Positions 41,201-58,900 of a stretch of DNA of 64,000 bases are shown here, one piece after another; the stretch's first letter is position 1, and each line of letters starts with the position of its first letter. The translations under genes and the position numbers were made by a program. The notes below the pieces were generated by a model, which saw only the letters and a list, made by a program, of their open reading frames with translations, was not told where the DNA came from and searched no databases. This DNA comes from Lingula anatina (Eukaryota; Brachiopoda; Lingulata; Lingulida; Lingulidae): contig NW_019775813.1 in the NCBI RefSeq assembly GCF_001039355.2, forward strand, positions 128,831-192,830. The letters run 5' to 3'.

Positions 41201-44200
41201 CAAAAGCAGTTCGAATGTAGTTGGAAAACTAGGAATATTTATAATGCTGTATGAAGGCAGTAAGAATATTAAGAATGTACTTTGAACGGCGCACTAGTGT
41301 AGTCCGATTGCTGGCAACATTAATATTTCAGCTCATCCGAGGCACATTCGAAACATTCTGGCGGAGTATAAAATCCCCGTCACACTAGAGGCGGAATGAT
41401 TAAGAATGGCGTCTGAAATACAATTCTTTTTGCATTACAGGATATTCGAAGAGCATTCTAAAAACATTATAAAAATTCTGAGTGCATTCCAAATATTTTT
41501 ACCCATTCTTGTGGCCGACTCGAATGTTTTTGTGATGTCAAAAACTTTCGAAGTGCATTCCAAGAGGAAATTTATCGCAATATCCCTTCAGTATTCCAAC
41601 TACATTCGAGCTGCATTTGAGAGGTAATATACCTGGAATGAGCTAGAATCATTCCGGGCGGGTTCGATGCGCATTTTTAGTTTTCCAGAGGCATTCTTAC
41701 AAAGCCGTAATATTTTATGCTTATTTGAAATTCCCTCCCGAATATGGTATTTTTTAATTTATTTAATTCCGGTTTGATTCCTACTGATTTCGAATAAGTT
41801 TGACGGGGGCTTTAAGTCACTTGTCAGTTCGAATATTCCTCTAATGTGATCATAATGTTTCGAATGATGTCGGAATACCGTGAGAATATTTAGAATGCAG
41901 TCATAGTGCAGTTAGAATACTGTTCAAATGCCATTTGATAAATTTCCACTTGGAATGCACTTCGAAAGTTTTGACATGACAAAAACATTAGGGATGCCAC
42001 AAGAATGGGTAAAAATATTTAGAATGCACTCGGAATTTTTAGAATGTTCTTCGAATATCCAGGAGCGCACAAAGAATTGTCTTTCAGACGGCATTCTTGC
42101 TCATTCCGCCTCTAGTGTGACGGGGGTATAATGGGGAAAGTGCCAGAATGACATATTCCAACGTAAAAGTTGATTTTAATGCTACACTGTATATATCAAT
42201 AAAATCACAAAGCCAGCATGCTCGCTCCTTATCCTTACGAAGCCATAGAAGTATATACCAGCAAACACAGAACGTTATCATAACGTTACAATAACGTTTG
42301 TTGTTGTTGTTGTTATATAGAATATATATTTACGTTATGGCAACGTTATGATAACGTTTTGTGTTTGCTGGGATGGTATACTTCTATGTTGTAATTAAGT
42401 GATTATGTGTCCTGTGCGTTGGGGCATAAAAATAATTTAGCTGTCCCAAGTTTTCTATTCACCAGCAATCACTGGAGGAATTGCACTTTTAAAATAAAAA
42501 ACATTTGTATCATAATTAACCAATTTTATCAGAGGATAACAACTGTTTGTACAAGCTTCATATTTCACAATAAATGCATCGTAAGAAACTCAGGCAAATA
42601 AAATAAATTCCATTTCACCACCAAAACACTGGTAATCGCAATTATTATGGAATCTGAGACATTTAAAAGATAAGAATGTCGAAATAAATTCATTAACCAT
42701 TGGTAAGTATTGAAAAATCGTCGCATACCCCAGGAAATCCGTTTTTGACCAAAACGAAATGTAGTTATCATCAGGTTTAAGCTTAAATGTGTTCCTTAAT
42801 TTGCTTTAGGCCACACTTTTTTATTTTTATGGATGACATCCTCTGAGTACCCCAAAATCGGTGCGAGAGGGCGAAAAAAAAAAAAAAAACNNNNNNNNNN
42901 NNNNNNNNNNNNNNNNNNNNNNNNNNNNNNNNNNNNNNNNNNNNNNNNNNNNNNNNNNNNNNNNNNNNNNNNNNNNNNNNNNNNNNNNNNNNNNNNNNNN
43001 NNNNNNNNNNNNNNNNNNNNNNNNNNNNNNNNNNNNNNNNNNNNNNNNNNNNNNNNNNNNNNNNNNNNNNNNNNNNNNNNNNNNNNNNNNNNNNNNNNNN
43101 NNNNNNNNNNNNNNNNNNNNNNNNNNNNNNNNNNNNNNNNNNNNNNNNNNNNNNNNNNNNNNNNNNNNNNNNNNNNNNNNNNNNNNNNNNNNNNNNNNNN
43201 NNNNNNNNNNNNNNNNNNNNNNNNNNNNNNNNNNNNNNNNNNNNNNNNNNNNNNNNNNNNNNNNNNNNNNNNNNNNNNNNNNNNNNNNNNNNNNNNNNNN
43301 NNNNNNNNNNNNNNNNNNNNNNNNNNNNNNNNNNNNNNNNNNNNNNNNNNNNNNNNNNNNNNNNNNNNNNNNNNNNNNNNNNNNNNNNNNNNNNNNNNNN
43401 NNNNNNNNNNNNNTTTTTTTTTTTTTTTTTTTTTGGAGAACGGGCGAAAATCCGTGCGCGCGCAGGATGTCATCCATAAAATTAAAAAAGTGTGGCCTTA
43501 TGCATGAGGTATATGAATGATACATTGACACGAATATCTTACCTAATTTATTATTGATTTTACTTATTCTGGGTAAAGTTTCATGTCTGCTCCTCAGTGA
43601 CCCCAGTACATTAACACCAGTGCAGCTGTACTCAGACACAGAGGAGGCGTTGATGGTGACAGACGTTGACACTGTTGAGGGCCTCTCGTGCAGTACTTCC
43701 GTGCCCTTCCATATGGTGATATTTGGGAGTGGAATGGCTCCCGTGACTTGACACTCTAACACATAACTTAAACCAGCCTGGCGTGTGACGTTTAGTGTGG
43801 CACCCTTTGGTTCACCTGTGGGACAAGAAATCTTAATTTTTGCAAAAATGTTAAAGATTGAAAGTATTTGGTTTACAATAAAACACAACAGCATAATACC
43901 TTATTAGGAGTAGGGTGTCCTAAGAGAAAGACAAAAGAGAGAGGCTAACTGGTTGGAAGTAACTCTAATAAAACTGTTTTCTATACCAGCAGGGTCCAGT
44001 AGGTTCCCTATGATGATTTAAAAAGATTCTATTAATAAAACTTACTTCCAATGACCACATTTATTGGGTTCCCTTCAACTGTAGCGGACGCAAGGGGAGT
44101 GACACTCCAAGCATACTCCCCAGAGTCGCTAAACTGAGTATCTTCAATTATAAGACCAACGTAAGATTGTGGAGAAGTGAGGAATCGCAAATCAGATCGT

Positions 44201-44662
44201 GCCTTGAAATGACCACTTGTTGTATTAAATATGCTGATTCCTTGCAGCTCACTGTAGCCGGCTACTATGGTTTTGTTCAACTTCAGTTCAATGTAGAGGA
44301 GGTTATTTTTTTCGTCAGAGCTCAGACTGTAATTTAGGGAGAGTATCAGCGACTGTCCTCGTGGGAGCGTGATACGATGACCTGGTTGTTCTTTAATTAC
44401 TGCTCCAAGGATTTCTAAAAGATAAAATCATTTTTTTTTTATTTTAGAGTATTGTTACACCGTTGCCTGACACTCGGTTGTAAAGAGAAAAATTTTGGTG
44501 AACTTTTTTCCCGGAAAAGGGGGGTTTACGCGTCCGTTGCCCCCTGCACAAAATGTCCCTACATATCTGACATCCCGATTTTGCTTTGTTAAATTCCAGC
44601 CTTCACTTACCAAAACTTAGCAGAGGTACCAGCGCCAATGTTAATAAAAAAGCTCTCGCCAT
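37603..44662 (-). CDS. Gene C: two-Ig receptor with ITIM/ITSM tail (middle exons lost in gap or unassigned)
   Basis: Recognised exons, 5' to 3': 44611-44662 (signal peptide MARAFLLTLALVPLLSFG), 44046-44414 (Ig1, 123 residues), 43543-43815 (Ig2, 91 residues; LECQVTGA...YSCTGVN), then 38245-38291 (phase 1 to 0; ENLYSEMTM, a YxxM site) and 37603-37758 (52 codons; LQYADLDL, 30 residues, TEYAEVRKT and stop). Stalk exons are not seen, perhaps in the 523-N gap. The only transmembrane candidates (39127, 40285) contain stops. Ig1 lacks both canonical cysteines (LILSLNYSL and GEYAWSV). The tail matches gene A, implying an inhibitory, phosphatase-recruiting role if the gene is whole. It is head to head with gene E, whose Ig exons it resembles. 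Confidence 0.72.
37942..37977 (-). pseudogene. Collapsed ITIM exon of gene C
   Basis: At the position of the first ITIM exon of gene D, only QEKDEKQQEVRK remains: the two ends of the exon joined in frame, with about 123 nt containing both tyrosine motifs removed. The donor (AAAA|GTGAGT) survives, but the acceptor AAG is now ATG, so the remnant is probably skipped. Confidence 0.65.
38179..38224. repeat. (CT)n microsatellite beside the gene C YxxM exon
   Basis: (GA)n on the gene strand, about 19 nt downstream of the donor at 38244-38243. Confidence 0.95.
38347..38663. mobile_element. MITE family 1, copy 3 (317 bp, TSD CATCC)
   Basis: Short internally deleted member with the same ends (CAGGCCTACCCAAC and inverse). 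It is flanked by CATCC at 38342-38346 and 38664-38668. The uninterrupted site GTCGACATCCGCTTCAAAC is present in paralogous sequence at about 7546 and 40072. Confidence 0.9.
39127..39229 (-). pseudogene. Transmembrane exon copy 2 with in-frame stops
   Basis: Same exon as 7720-7822. The frame GIGLIVGGP is followed by TAA TGA, then VAAGFAAFFIVVIVITVYTV. The candidate donor (T|GTGTAA) is retained. It lies upstream of the gene C YxxM exon, where the transmembrane exon is expected. Confidence 0.5.
39971..40023 (-). pseudogene. Duplicate YxxM exon without donor
   Basis: Enters in phase 1 after TTTATTTCAG and reads DKDTAVAPTENQYNETTV. The position of the donor GTGAG is replaced by AAGAAC and the Met of YxxM is Thr. 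It is a second copy of exon 38245-38291 that has lost splicing and the motif. Confidence 0.55.
40285..40384 (-). pseudogene. Transmembrane exon copy 3, stop plus frameshift
   Basis: Carries GIGLIVGGPQ, then the shared TGA. In addition there is a one-base deletion within the helix (GTCATTGCATAAC for GTCATTGTCATAAC) and an altered donor. With 39971-40023 it forms a decayed duplicate of the transmembrane plus YxxM block. Confidence 0.5.
41004..42126. mobile_element. Foldback-type elements rich in GAATG words
   Basis: Two overlapping inverted-repeat pairs. TAAGGCCCCGTCACACTTAT (41004) pairs with its inverse ending at about 41815, and CCCCGTCACACTAGAGGCGG (about 41375) pairs with the inverse ending at 42126. 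For the second pair the inversion extends for roughly 250-300 bp per arm (for example 41440-41600 against 41935-42075). The arms are built from short GAATG/GAATA words recurring about every 10-15 bp. No transposase is visible. The short ORFs inside reflect the repeat, not genes. Confidence 0.7.
42244..42389. mobile_element. Small MITE with ~45-bp inverted ends
   Basis: The left end CATAGAAGTATATACCAGCA, continuing with AACACAGAACGTTATC, is mirrored by the right end finishing ...GGTATACTTCTATG. The centre is (TTG)n and AT-rich. Non-coding. Confidence 0.8.
42891..43413. other. Assembly gap (523 N)
   Basis: Flanked by an A-run on the left and a T-run on the right. It lies between the gene C Ig2 exon and the rest of the gene, where stalk and transmembrane exons would be expected. 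Confidence 1.
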
Positions 44663-44994
44663 CTTCAATCTGGCAAAACGAGAATAACATGTTACCTTAT
44701 CGAATGACCTAGTGATATAACGATTGATAAATATACAGAGCGCACCTACATGTATTTGCTAGATACAGTGTAAATTGCATTTAAAAGTATCTAAATCAAG
44801 TCACAACGTTTTCAAAACTGACAGGTGCCACTGCAACCATTCTTTGTAATGGAGTATTTTTTTTAATGTATGGATATAATCAGTAACTGCAGTTTCAGTG
44901 TGGGACACATCAAACACTGCATGAAGTGCGTTAGGTGGCAGTGCTGGTATACCCCCGTAGTATGGAAATGACCAAGAGTGCATTTTTCATGGCC
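44663..44994. promoter_or_regulatory. Divergent promoter region between gene C and gene E
   Basis: Roughly 300 bp separate the gene C start codon (44662, minus) from the candidate gene E start codons (44962 or 44995, plus). Such spacing suggests a shared or overlapping bidirectional promoter. I cannot point to defined elements. Confidence 0.45.
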
Positions 44995-45037
44995 ATGGAG
45001 ACTCTTTGGATATTGACTTTAAGTCTGACATTGAAAG
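44962..45037 (+). CDS. Candidate signal-peptide exon of gene E
   Basis: ATG at 44962, or more likely 44995 (GCCATGG context), gives MAMETLWILTLSLTLK (counting from 44989), ending in phase 1 before GT. The phase matches the Ig1 exon at 45226. The donor (AAAG|GTGCTG) is weak, which is the main doubt. Confidence 0.42.
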
Positions 45038-45225
45038 GTGCTGTATAAATAGTTATTATTTCGTAGCGTTACACACAGCGATTTGATTTGGGTTACATAA
45101 TTTTATCAATCGTAAGTAAAATTCAATGTATGAAATTTATAAGATGATGTGAAACGAGGACGATGAAAAATTATTTTATGAGATTCACGATGCTCTAACG
45201 TTACAAAATTGATTTTCTCTTTTAG

Positions 45226-51966
<6,741 letters not shown>

Positions 51967-53195
51967 CGTGGAAATGCCCAGTATCAATATTTTGAAATAA
52001 GGCAATACGTGATTACCAACATAATTCGAACAAAACATTTAATTATTATTTCCCAATCGCAATTAGTTAGCTTAAAAAGTATGAGATGTGTTTGATGAGT
52101 TATGAAAGCTGGTTGGAATTATGCAAAAGATAATGTTTTTAGAAGCTTTAGGACTTAGTTACATTTGCCATTTGTTCGTGCAGTGCACATATATTCATGT
52201 ATATATTGCAAGTATATCCCTTTACTTTGCGGCAGTCGTGTTATCGAATGAATTCACGGCCTCCGTAAATTCTATGATTTTATCAAGCTAAAACGTTTGA
52301 CATTACTTAAATGTAAGCCCTTAGACCGTAGCAATATCGTCGATGGTACTGCACAGTGCCCGCACGGACATGATGACGGTTGAACCTCCAGTATTTTTGA
52401 GAAACGGTGTACCACAGGCATTAAGGCCTACTTTTTTTCTCTAGCAGTTCGCCTAATCACGTAATTCACTGCGCTGTAGATATTAGGTCAATGCACTGAG
52501 AGATTTTATACTACGTAGACTACATTCACAAACGGGATATAAATATGGATAACGGTAAACATCACAAGGTGAATCTGAAAATTGAATGTTTTCGCTAATA
52601 TTTATTACTTCAATCTTGACCATAATTTTACTTGTGCCTACACGTATGACGTGAGTTTAGAATAGTTAGATATGCATTTTATCAAGTGCATCTTTTACGC
52701 TACTAAAAACAGTAATGCGCTTCATATTACAGTGATACTTTCACACCATGTTTTAAAAATGAAGACTTTTTCATTAGAAATATGATATGTAGGACTATTT
52801 TTGCCAGGTCTTTTAAATTAAAATTCATAAATATTGTTTTTCTAATTTTGAGTAGTGCATGAAGTTTATTTTGAGATATCAGCACACTTATAAATATGCA
52901 GTTGTAATACATTACATGCAGCTCTAAATGACACCTTAAGATTGTTCTCTGTAAGTTTGCTTCCATCTTTCAATTTTTTTCATCAATAAGCATCTGTATA
53001 TGTATATTGTAACAGAATGGCGGATCCAGGGAAAAAGCAGTGACGTGCCCTAATTCCTATATAACAAAAAGAGCTACAAAACAAATTTTCCATCCCAGTG
53101 TCCTTTAAACTATAGCTTAATTGTCTTCATGTACTGTTTTGTATTTGCCGAGAAGAAAGGAAAGTAGATTTTTTAACATGCCCCCCCCCCCATCA

Positions 53196-53230
<35 letters not shown>

Positions 53231-53233
53231 AAA

Positions 53234-53276
<43 letters not shown>

Positions 53277-55133
53277 GCAAAAACTCTGGATCCGCCAGCT
53301 AGAAGGCAACACGAGTGTCAAATGTGATTTCTGCAATTGCAAACATTATATGATGGTTTTCCCCACATTAACATAAAGAATTTCGAAAATTTTATTAATA
53401 AAGCACTTTATTGTTGAGATTGCGCTGATTAATTTTGGTTTGGTAATCATACTTACAGCATTGGCTTCGTACTAAGTAAGTACTGCTAACGCATCTCGTT
53501 TTAACGCAGTGTGCCAAATGATGATTAATGTGTAACTTTTATATCAGCATATTAACTTAAAGACGGAATAGCCTCATCGTTAACATATACCTGTACATGT
53601 AGCAAATATTAAGGAATATATTCAAAATAAAGAACATGCAAATGTAACTGAAACTATATTCAGTAACAAATGAGAATCCAGACAACAAGCATTTGTATTA
53701 TTTTGTATAAAAATCTAAAAAAAATAATTTTGGCATGATTTGAATTGGCAATAACTATAAGTTTCAGATGACAGTGTTACTAAATCATTTTAATTTATTT
53801 GCGCCTTCTGCACATGTATGTTTAGATTTCCCTCATTATTTCTATTTGCTACTGTACTACATCGATGAAGCACAGTAGCCAATAGACGTAATATGTTCTA
53901 ATTTATCATAAAAATCGTTGCCCTTTAAGCCCCATACTGTTAGGGGGTACATGTAAAAAATACAAAAATACAGTAATCTGTAGCTGCGGTTCACGTTCAA
54001 TGCATAGTTGAGGAAACAGTTGAAAGTTAGCCGCAATTGGTTGTGATCCTTACATCCCAACTATCGCAATTTCTTCAAAATCCGAGCCACGACTTTTCAA
54101 CTGTCGTAAGAAGGATGTCGTGGCAAGGATATGTACGCAGTGATGTAACTGAAGGGAAAGCGATGAGTAAATATTTCAAAATGAACGGAAACCTTTGCAA
54201 ATTCACATGAAAGTTTTAATTATTAAACATAGATTTGTCCAGTGTCACAAAATTTTCATCGACACCGGACATTTCTATCAAGTTTATGTATCAGCTGTGG
54301 GAAGTCTGCACGATAGATGCAAGCAGATTATTAGCTCTGCCTGTGATCCTCATCCAGACGATGACAGAAGGAAGACTAAAGAGAATTCTAATGGACTGGG
54401 AGAATGGAAAGGCCCGGGTTTACACTATGTATCCCCCTCTCAAGTCCCTGAAGAGTGAGATAGACACGCTTTCCTAGCAATTTAGTTAAGATTAAAATGC
54501 AATAGCTCTGTAACTTGAATGGAGGAAGAAGGAAGTATTTTTAAAATGTCTTGGTAAGGAAACGTCGTTTGTCTAAAAAAGGTAGTTAGATAAATAATTG
54601 AGTAAGACATTAAATAACTCAAAATTTCCAATAAGCTTGGTTAGGCCTAATTAAATTGATTTTAAACCTTACACATATGCTATAAATGGTTAGAACAGTA
54701 TAAAATTGTTTAGTGACTGAAGCGGAACTGTGAACTTCACATATTCTAATTTTTTTTTTTTTTTTTTTTTTGTGAAGGAAGTAATAAGAAAAATTCCCTT
54801 TACCCGTTTGGGATTTTAAAAAAGAAATTTATAACAACAGGGCTTTAAGAAAGAATAAAACTAAACGTACCTAAATTAATAAAATAAATGAACAAATAAA
54901 TAGACACTGGTAAATAAGTAAAAGACCGAAGAAATGGATAATAAAGTAGTTGTGGTAATGATTTTATCTTTAGGCCTATAGTCCCGATGATTGAAAATAC
55001 CCCCTCCATCCACCCCTGGATAACCTAATGCTTTGATGAAGATGCTCTGTTCTGATCGAAATATTGGAGGTAAATTATTTCGATATTAAGCTGTTGATTG
55101 AAGAAAAAATTAGTCTTAACCCCCCATACGCAC

Positions 55134-55174
<41 letters not shown>

Positions 55175-55903
55175 AAATCTTTTAACCATAGGCCTACTGC
55201 TCGACCAGTCAACTGGGGTTTACTTTCATGTCACAGCAACCTTTCACGTGTTTAAAAATAACTGTCATATAGCATTATTCAGGAGAGTGGAGGGAGAGCT
55301 CTTGCTTTGCATTAACAAGATAACATTTATGTAGGGCCTATATATCAAAAAGAAGTAGGCCCCCTATATGTAGGCCTATAGAAACAATTTTTCTTAGTTT
55401 CAGTTTCTTTTTGGCAGGAGCTAGTATTACAGTTTTGGCTTATTGCTATAAAAATGATTTCATCATTTTCAGCCTCGGCTTTTTTTGTATGCTCTTACAT
55501 GTACAGGGAAGTACGTTACCACTAAAAAACGTGATAGAAAAGATGCTTGAGAGCGAGGGGTGAAAAATAATTTTTGTCTCCCGGGAACATGACGTCATAA
55601 TCAATTCATTCGCACTAACTTTCAAGCATCACGCATACAGACATCATTTGTACATTCTCAGAAAAAGGTCTAGAAAATATATTTCCGAGAAGCACATTTG
55701 GGGTGCAGACATCTGCTGATGAATACTTGACGGGCGTTACTGCGGACTATTTTATATCGGCGTAAGGATAGCGACGAAGCACCTGCTGTGCGCAGCGGTC
55801 TTTATTCTCACATTGCAAGGTGCGCTTGAAATCCGAGCTATACGGTTACGGAGCTTGGAGGACATATATTTCTGTAGGTGGAACGCTTTGATTCAAGGCA
55901 GCA
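51967..55903. other. Gene E 3' flank
   Basis: Non-coding as far as I can see. Aligns with the RTK-fragment flank (2494-5900) and gene B flank. It holds the TIR element copy at about 53018-53299 with (CA)n at 53197-53275, a T-run at about 54751-54771, and (GA)n at 55139-55170. An open frame at about 54241-54477 (plus) is not conserved as coding in the matching 5660-5760 sequence and I do not call it. On the minus strand near 54245-54310 is the gene F exon 3 relic. Confidence 0.5.
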
Positions 55904-55958
55904 ATGTATGTTTTAGCAGGAATCTGTCTCCTCTGCCTGTCACTGGTGCCTGAGTCAG
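55904..55958 (+). CDS. Signal-peptide first exon of a further gene
   Basis: ATG at 55904 gives MYVLAGICLLCLSLVPES with a hydrophobic core, leaving in phase 1 at a strong donor (TCAG|GTAAGT). Phase 1 after the signal peptide is the same architecture as exon 1 of genes A and C, typical of Ig-domain receptors. No second exon is found up to 64000, so the first intron would exceed 8 kb and contain the tropomyosin pseudogene, or the gene is incomplete. The product cannot be named. Confidence 0.55.
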
Positions 55959-58900
55959 GTAAGTTCAATGTTTCGACAAGCACTGTCCAAAAAAATTTTA
56001 TGACAACCTTCTTATCGGCTGTCGCACTATTCAAAAATGGCGTACGCTGTTTATCTCGACATGTCAACAAATTTGTGTCGTGTGTGACCCACTTTGTATC
56101 AACCGACTGTATATTATTTGAAAATTTGCCCCATAAACGTTGTCTTGTTCTGAAATCCCCAACCGAGGACGGCTTCTACACGCAGGGAAACGAGCATGCA
56201 GCTTGAAAGTTAAAAACGGACGTGATGACAGATTGTGACATTGTAACCATGATTTTTGGGGGAAAGCCATGTGTCATCAGACGAGCATCTGTGTGTCACA
56301 GTTAGGGCAAACAGGGACACCTCTGCGGTTAAATCGAGCACTACGAAAATGAATTTGTATTGCATGAATGGTACAGCTTTTTTCTCATGCTCCTTGCATA
56401 TCTAGCAAACTGCCTTCAAGCTGTGCGGGACTTTCTCCTAAATCATTCTAAACCAGACAGCAGAGGGGTTTACTGTTGTATCAAGCATGTATCTGTTCTC
56501 CTTTCATTTTGTTCATAATGTTGTATCCCCAGGTTTTATTACCATGCTGTTTGTTATCAGACTGTATAAGTGACTAGTTTTTGTCGAGAATCTACTTACA
56601 TATTTTTTTCAAATGTCATAAATGAAATAAAGCATAATTTCCATTGTGTCATTTCAAAATACAGAAGTGACATTGCCAAATTCAAAAGCATGAAGGATTT
56701 CAAGCATACAGAGTATGATAATATACAACATCCAGTGTAACATTTCTCTACAGTGTTGCAAGTAGGCAAAAGTGGGAGGGGTCCTTCAATCGATAGGTTC
56801 CCAGAATGAGAGAAATTGCTTTGGTACTGTATTCTCAGTATCCCCTTAGGTTACTAAATGATTACATTACTGGCCAGGAATCTGTGTAGAGAATTATGAC
56901 TCATTATCATACAGGTTACAGTGCTGTTGCATTAACAGTTAGTGAAAATTGTATACCCATGAGAGCAATCCCTCCTCTCTGACTGCAAATTTTGCTACTG
57001 CTGTATTGATTTTTGGAGCCTGTCTGTGCTGTGTACCAGTGTTGGCTGGGTCTTGTTGAAAACAACTTGAGTGGCTAATATATTATCTTTCTACCTAAAG
57101 TGCATGGCAAAGAGAGAGAGATGAGCTTGTATGTGTGGGTGTGATAGTTTCTTTAGAGCCGACTATGGAGACAGTCCGCCAGAATTGTTGCAATATTAAG
57201 CATGATATGCATTGTTCAGAACAAGTCGTGACAGATCAGCCAATATGCTGCTCCTGTGGGAGCCTAAAATAGTTCTTTGTTATGGAGGTTGATGTAATAA
57301 ATGTTAAAAAATCGGGATGTGCCAGCCTGCAACTTCAAAGGCCTGGTGTCGTATAAAAAGAAAGAATTCTCCTTAGTAAATGTTGCCAGGGTAACCATCA
57401 CATGCCCTGACTCACAGCTGTGTAAATGTTATTGTAATAAAATACATACATATCTGTAATTCTGTTACCCATCCTTGGGCAGACAGTTGGCCATATTGTA
57501 TATCCATAGCAAGGCCTGGTGTAAAGTCAAAAACGCCCTCTGTGTGTCTACAAGGTTTTTCTTTTTCTAGTCTGCAGGCTGTTAGATACTGGAATGCATT
57601 AGAAGAGTGGAAATAAAGTAGAGCAGATTTGCGTGAGACCGTGATGGTTTGAAGGGCGGATTTCCTGGTTTTGTTGTCAATAGCTGTCTCAATGGCTGAT
57701 GTCTCATTTTCTTGTATAATGATTTTTAAAGAATAAATAATAAAATAAACAAATTTATAAAGTAACTTAATTAATTAAGTTAATTAGATATAAATCTTGG
57801 AAATTATGTGAAATATAAATTCCCAGTCATTGCAAAAGAAAGCCCCCAAGGTTTTTAAAAAAGTGAAAACCCAGTTCAAAGCATTAACAAATTAAGGTAT
57901 GGCAAAGTACTTGTAACCCGCTGCAAATGTGTTTGTGTGCATGTGATCTCGCACACACACACACACACACACAGGCATTAGCGCGCACACACATTGATCT
58001 GTTGGGATGTTTTAAGGGATAAAGTGTATTAGGTCAATTCAATTATGGATGAGGTTGGCAGAGATGAGACTTCAAAGATCAGTAGACTACAAAAAAGAAT
58101 TGAAAAAAAAAGTCCCTGGAAAGTTCAGATTGTTATTCTGAGTGAATTTTATGGAGGGGAGATTTGTTCTTGCCTGCTTTTAAGTAGCATACAATTGGAT
58201 ATTTGAGAGTGTATTGAAAGGACTTGCATTTGAGGTTTAAATAGATCTAATAAGTATTTCTTCTTTGCCTCTTTCCCTTCAAGGATAAGGCTTAATGCTA
58301 GGGTTTTTTTTTTTTTTGTTGTTACGAATAGGTTTTATGTAATACGGCTTGTCTGTGTTTGATAGAAACAGCACTGGCAAAAATAAGGAAATATTTTGAT
58401 TTGGATGTGTATGTAAAAATTATATAATGTTGTATGAAAAAAAAGTCTGATGTGAAAATCCAAGCTGCCAAACAATGGTGGGAGTAAGTCACTAGCAGGT
58501 GCAAAGGCCCTTGAGAGTTTCACGATTCTCTATTGATTATGTTGTTTTTCTGTTGTGTAACAAAATAGATAGCAAATGCTAAATTGACAATTGTTTCCAT
58601 GAAAGGAATATTATCTGCTTCTTGTTCAAACATCTGAGTGTTAAAGCATTATAAATGCCAGTGCTGTCAGTTAACTTGAGAATAGGAAGGAGTCGGTTAA
58701 CTGGATCTAATCTTTGTGTCACAATACCCAACTTTTCTCATGTAAATCTTCTTATTGTTTGTTAACTGATTGAGGCAAGTGCTTCTTTTTGACTTGTGAC
58801 AGTGGTCCCGAGGATATTAACAATTAACACACACAAAGACGTTTCTTGGATTCTTTTAACTAAGATAAACAGGCTATAACAGTGCACTCGGTAGGATTTT

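Noticed and set aside
41040-41627. 73-81-codon frames in the GAATG-rich region
   Set aside because: Arise from the repeat words; the inverted arms have equivalent frames on both strands.
54195-54477. 80-87-codon plus-strand frames downstream of gene E
   Set aside because: The homologous stretch at 5660-5760 does not keep the frame; more likely antisense to the gene F exon 3 relic.
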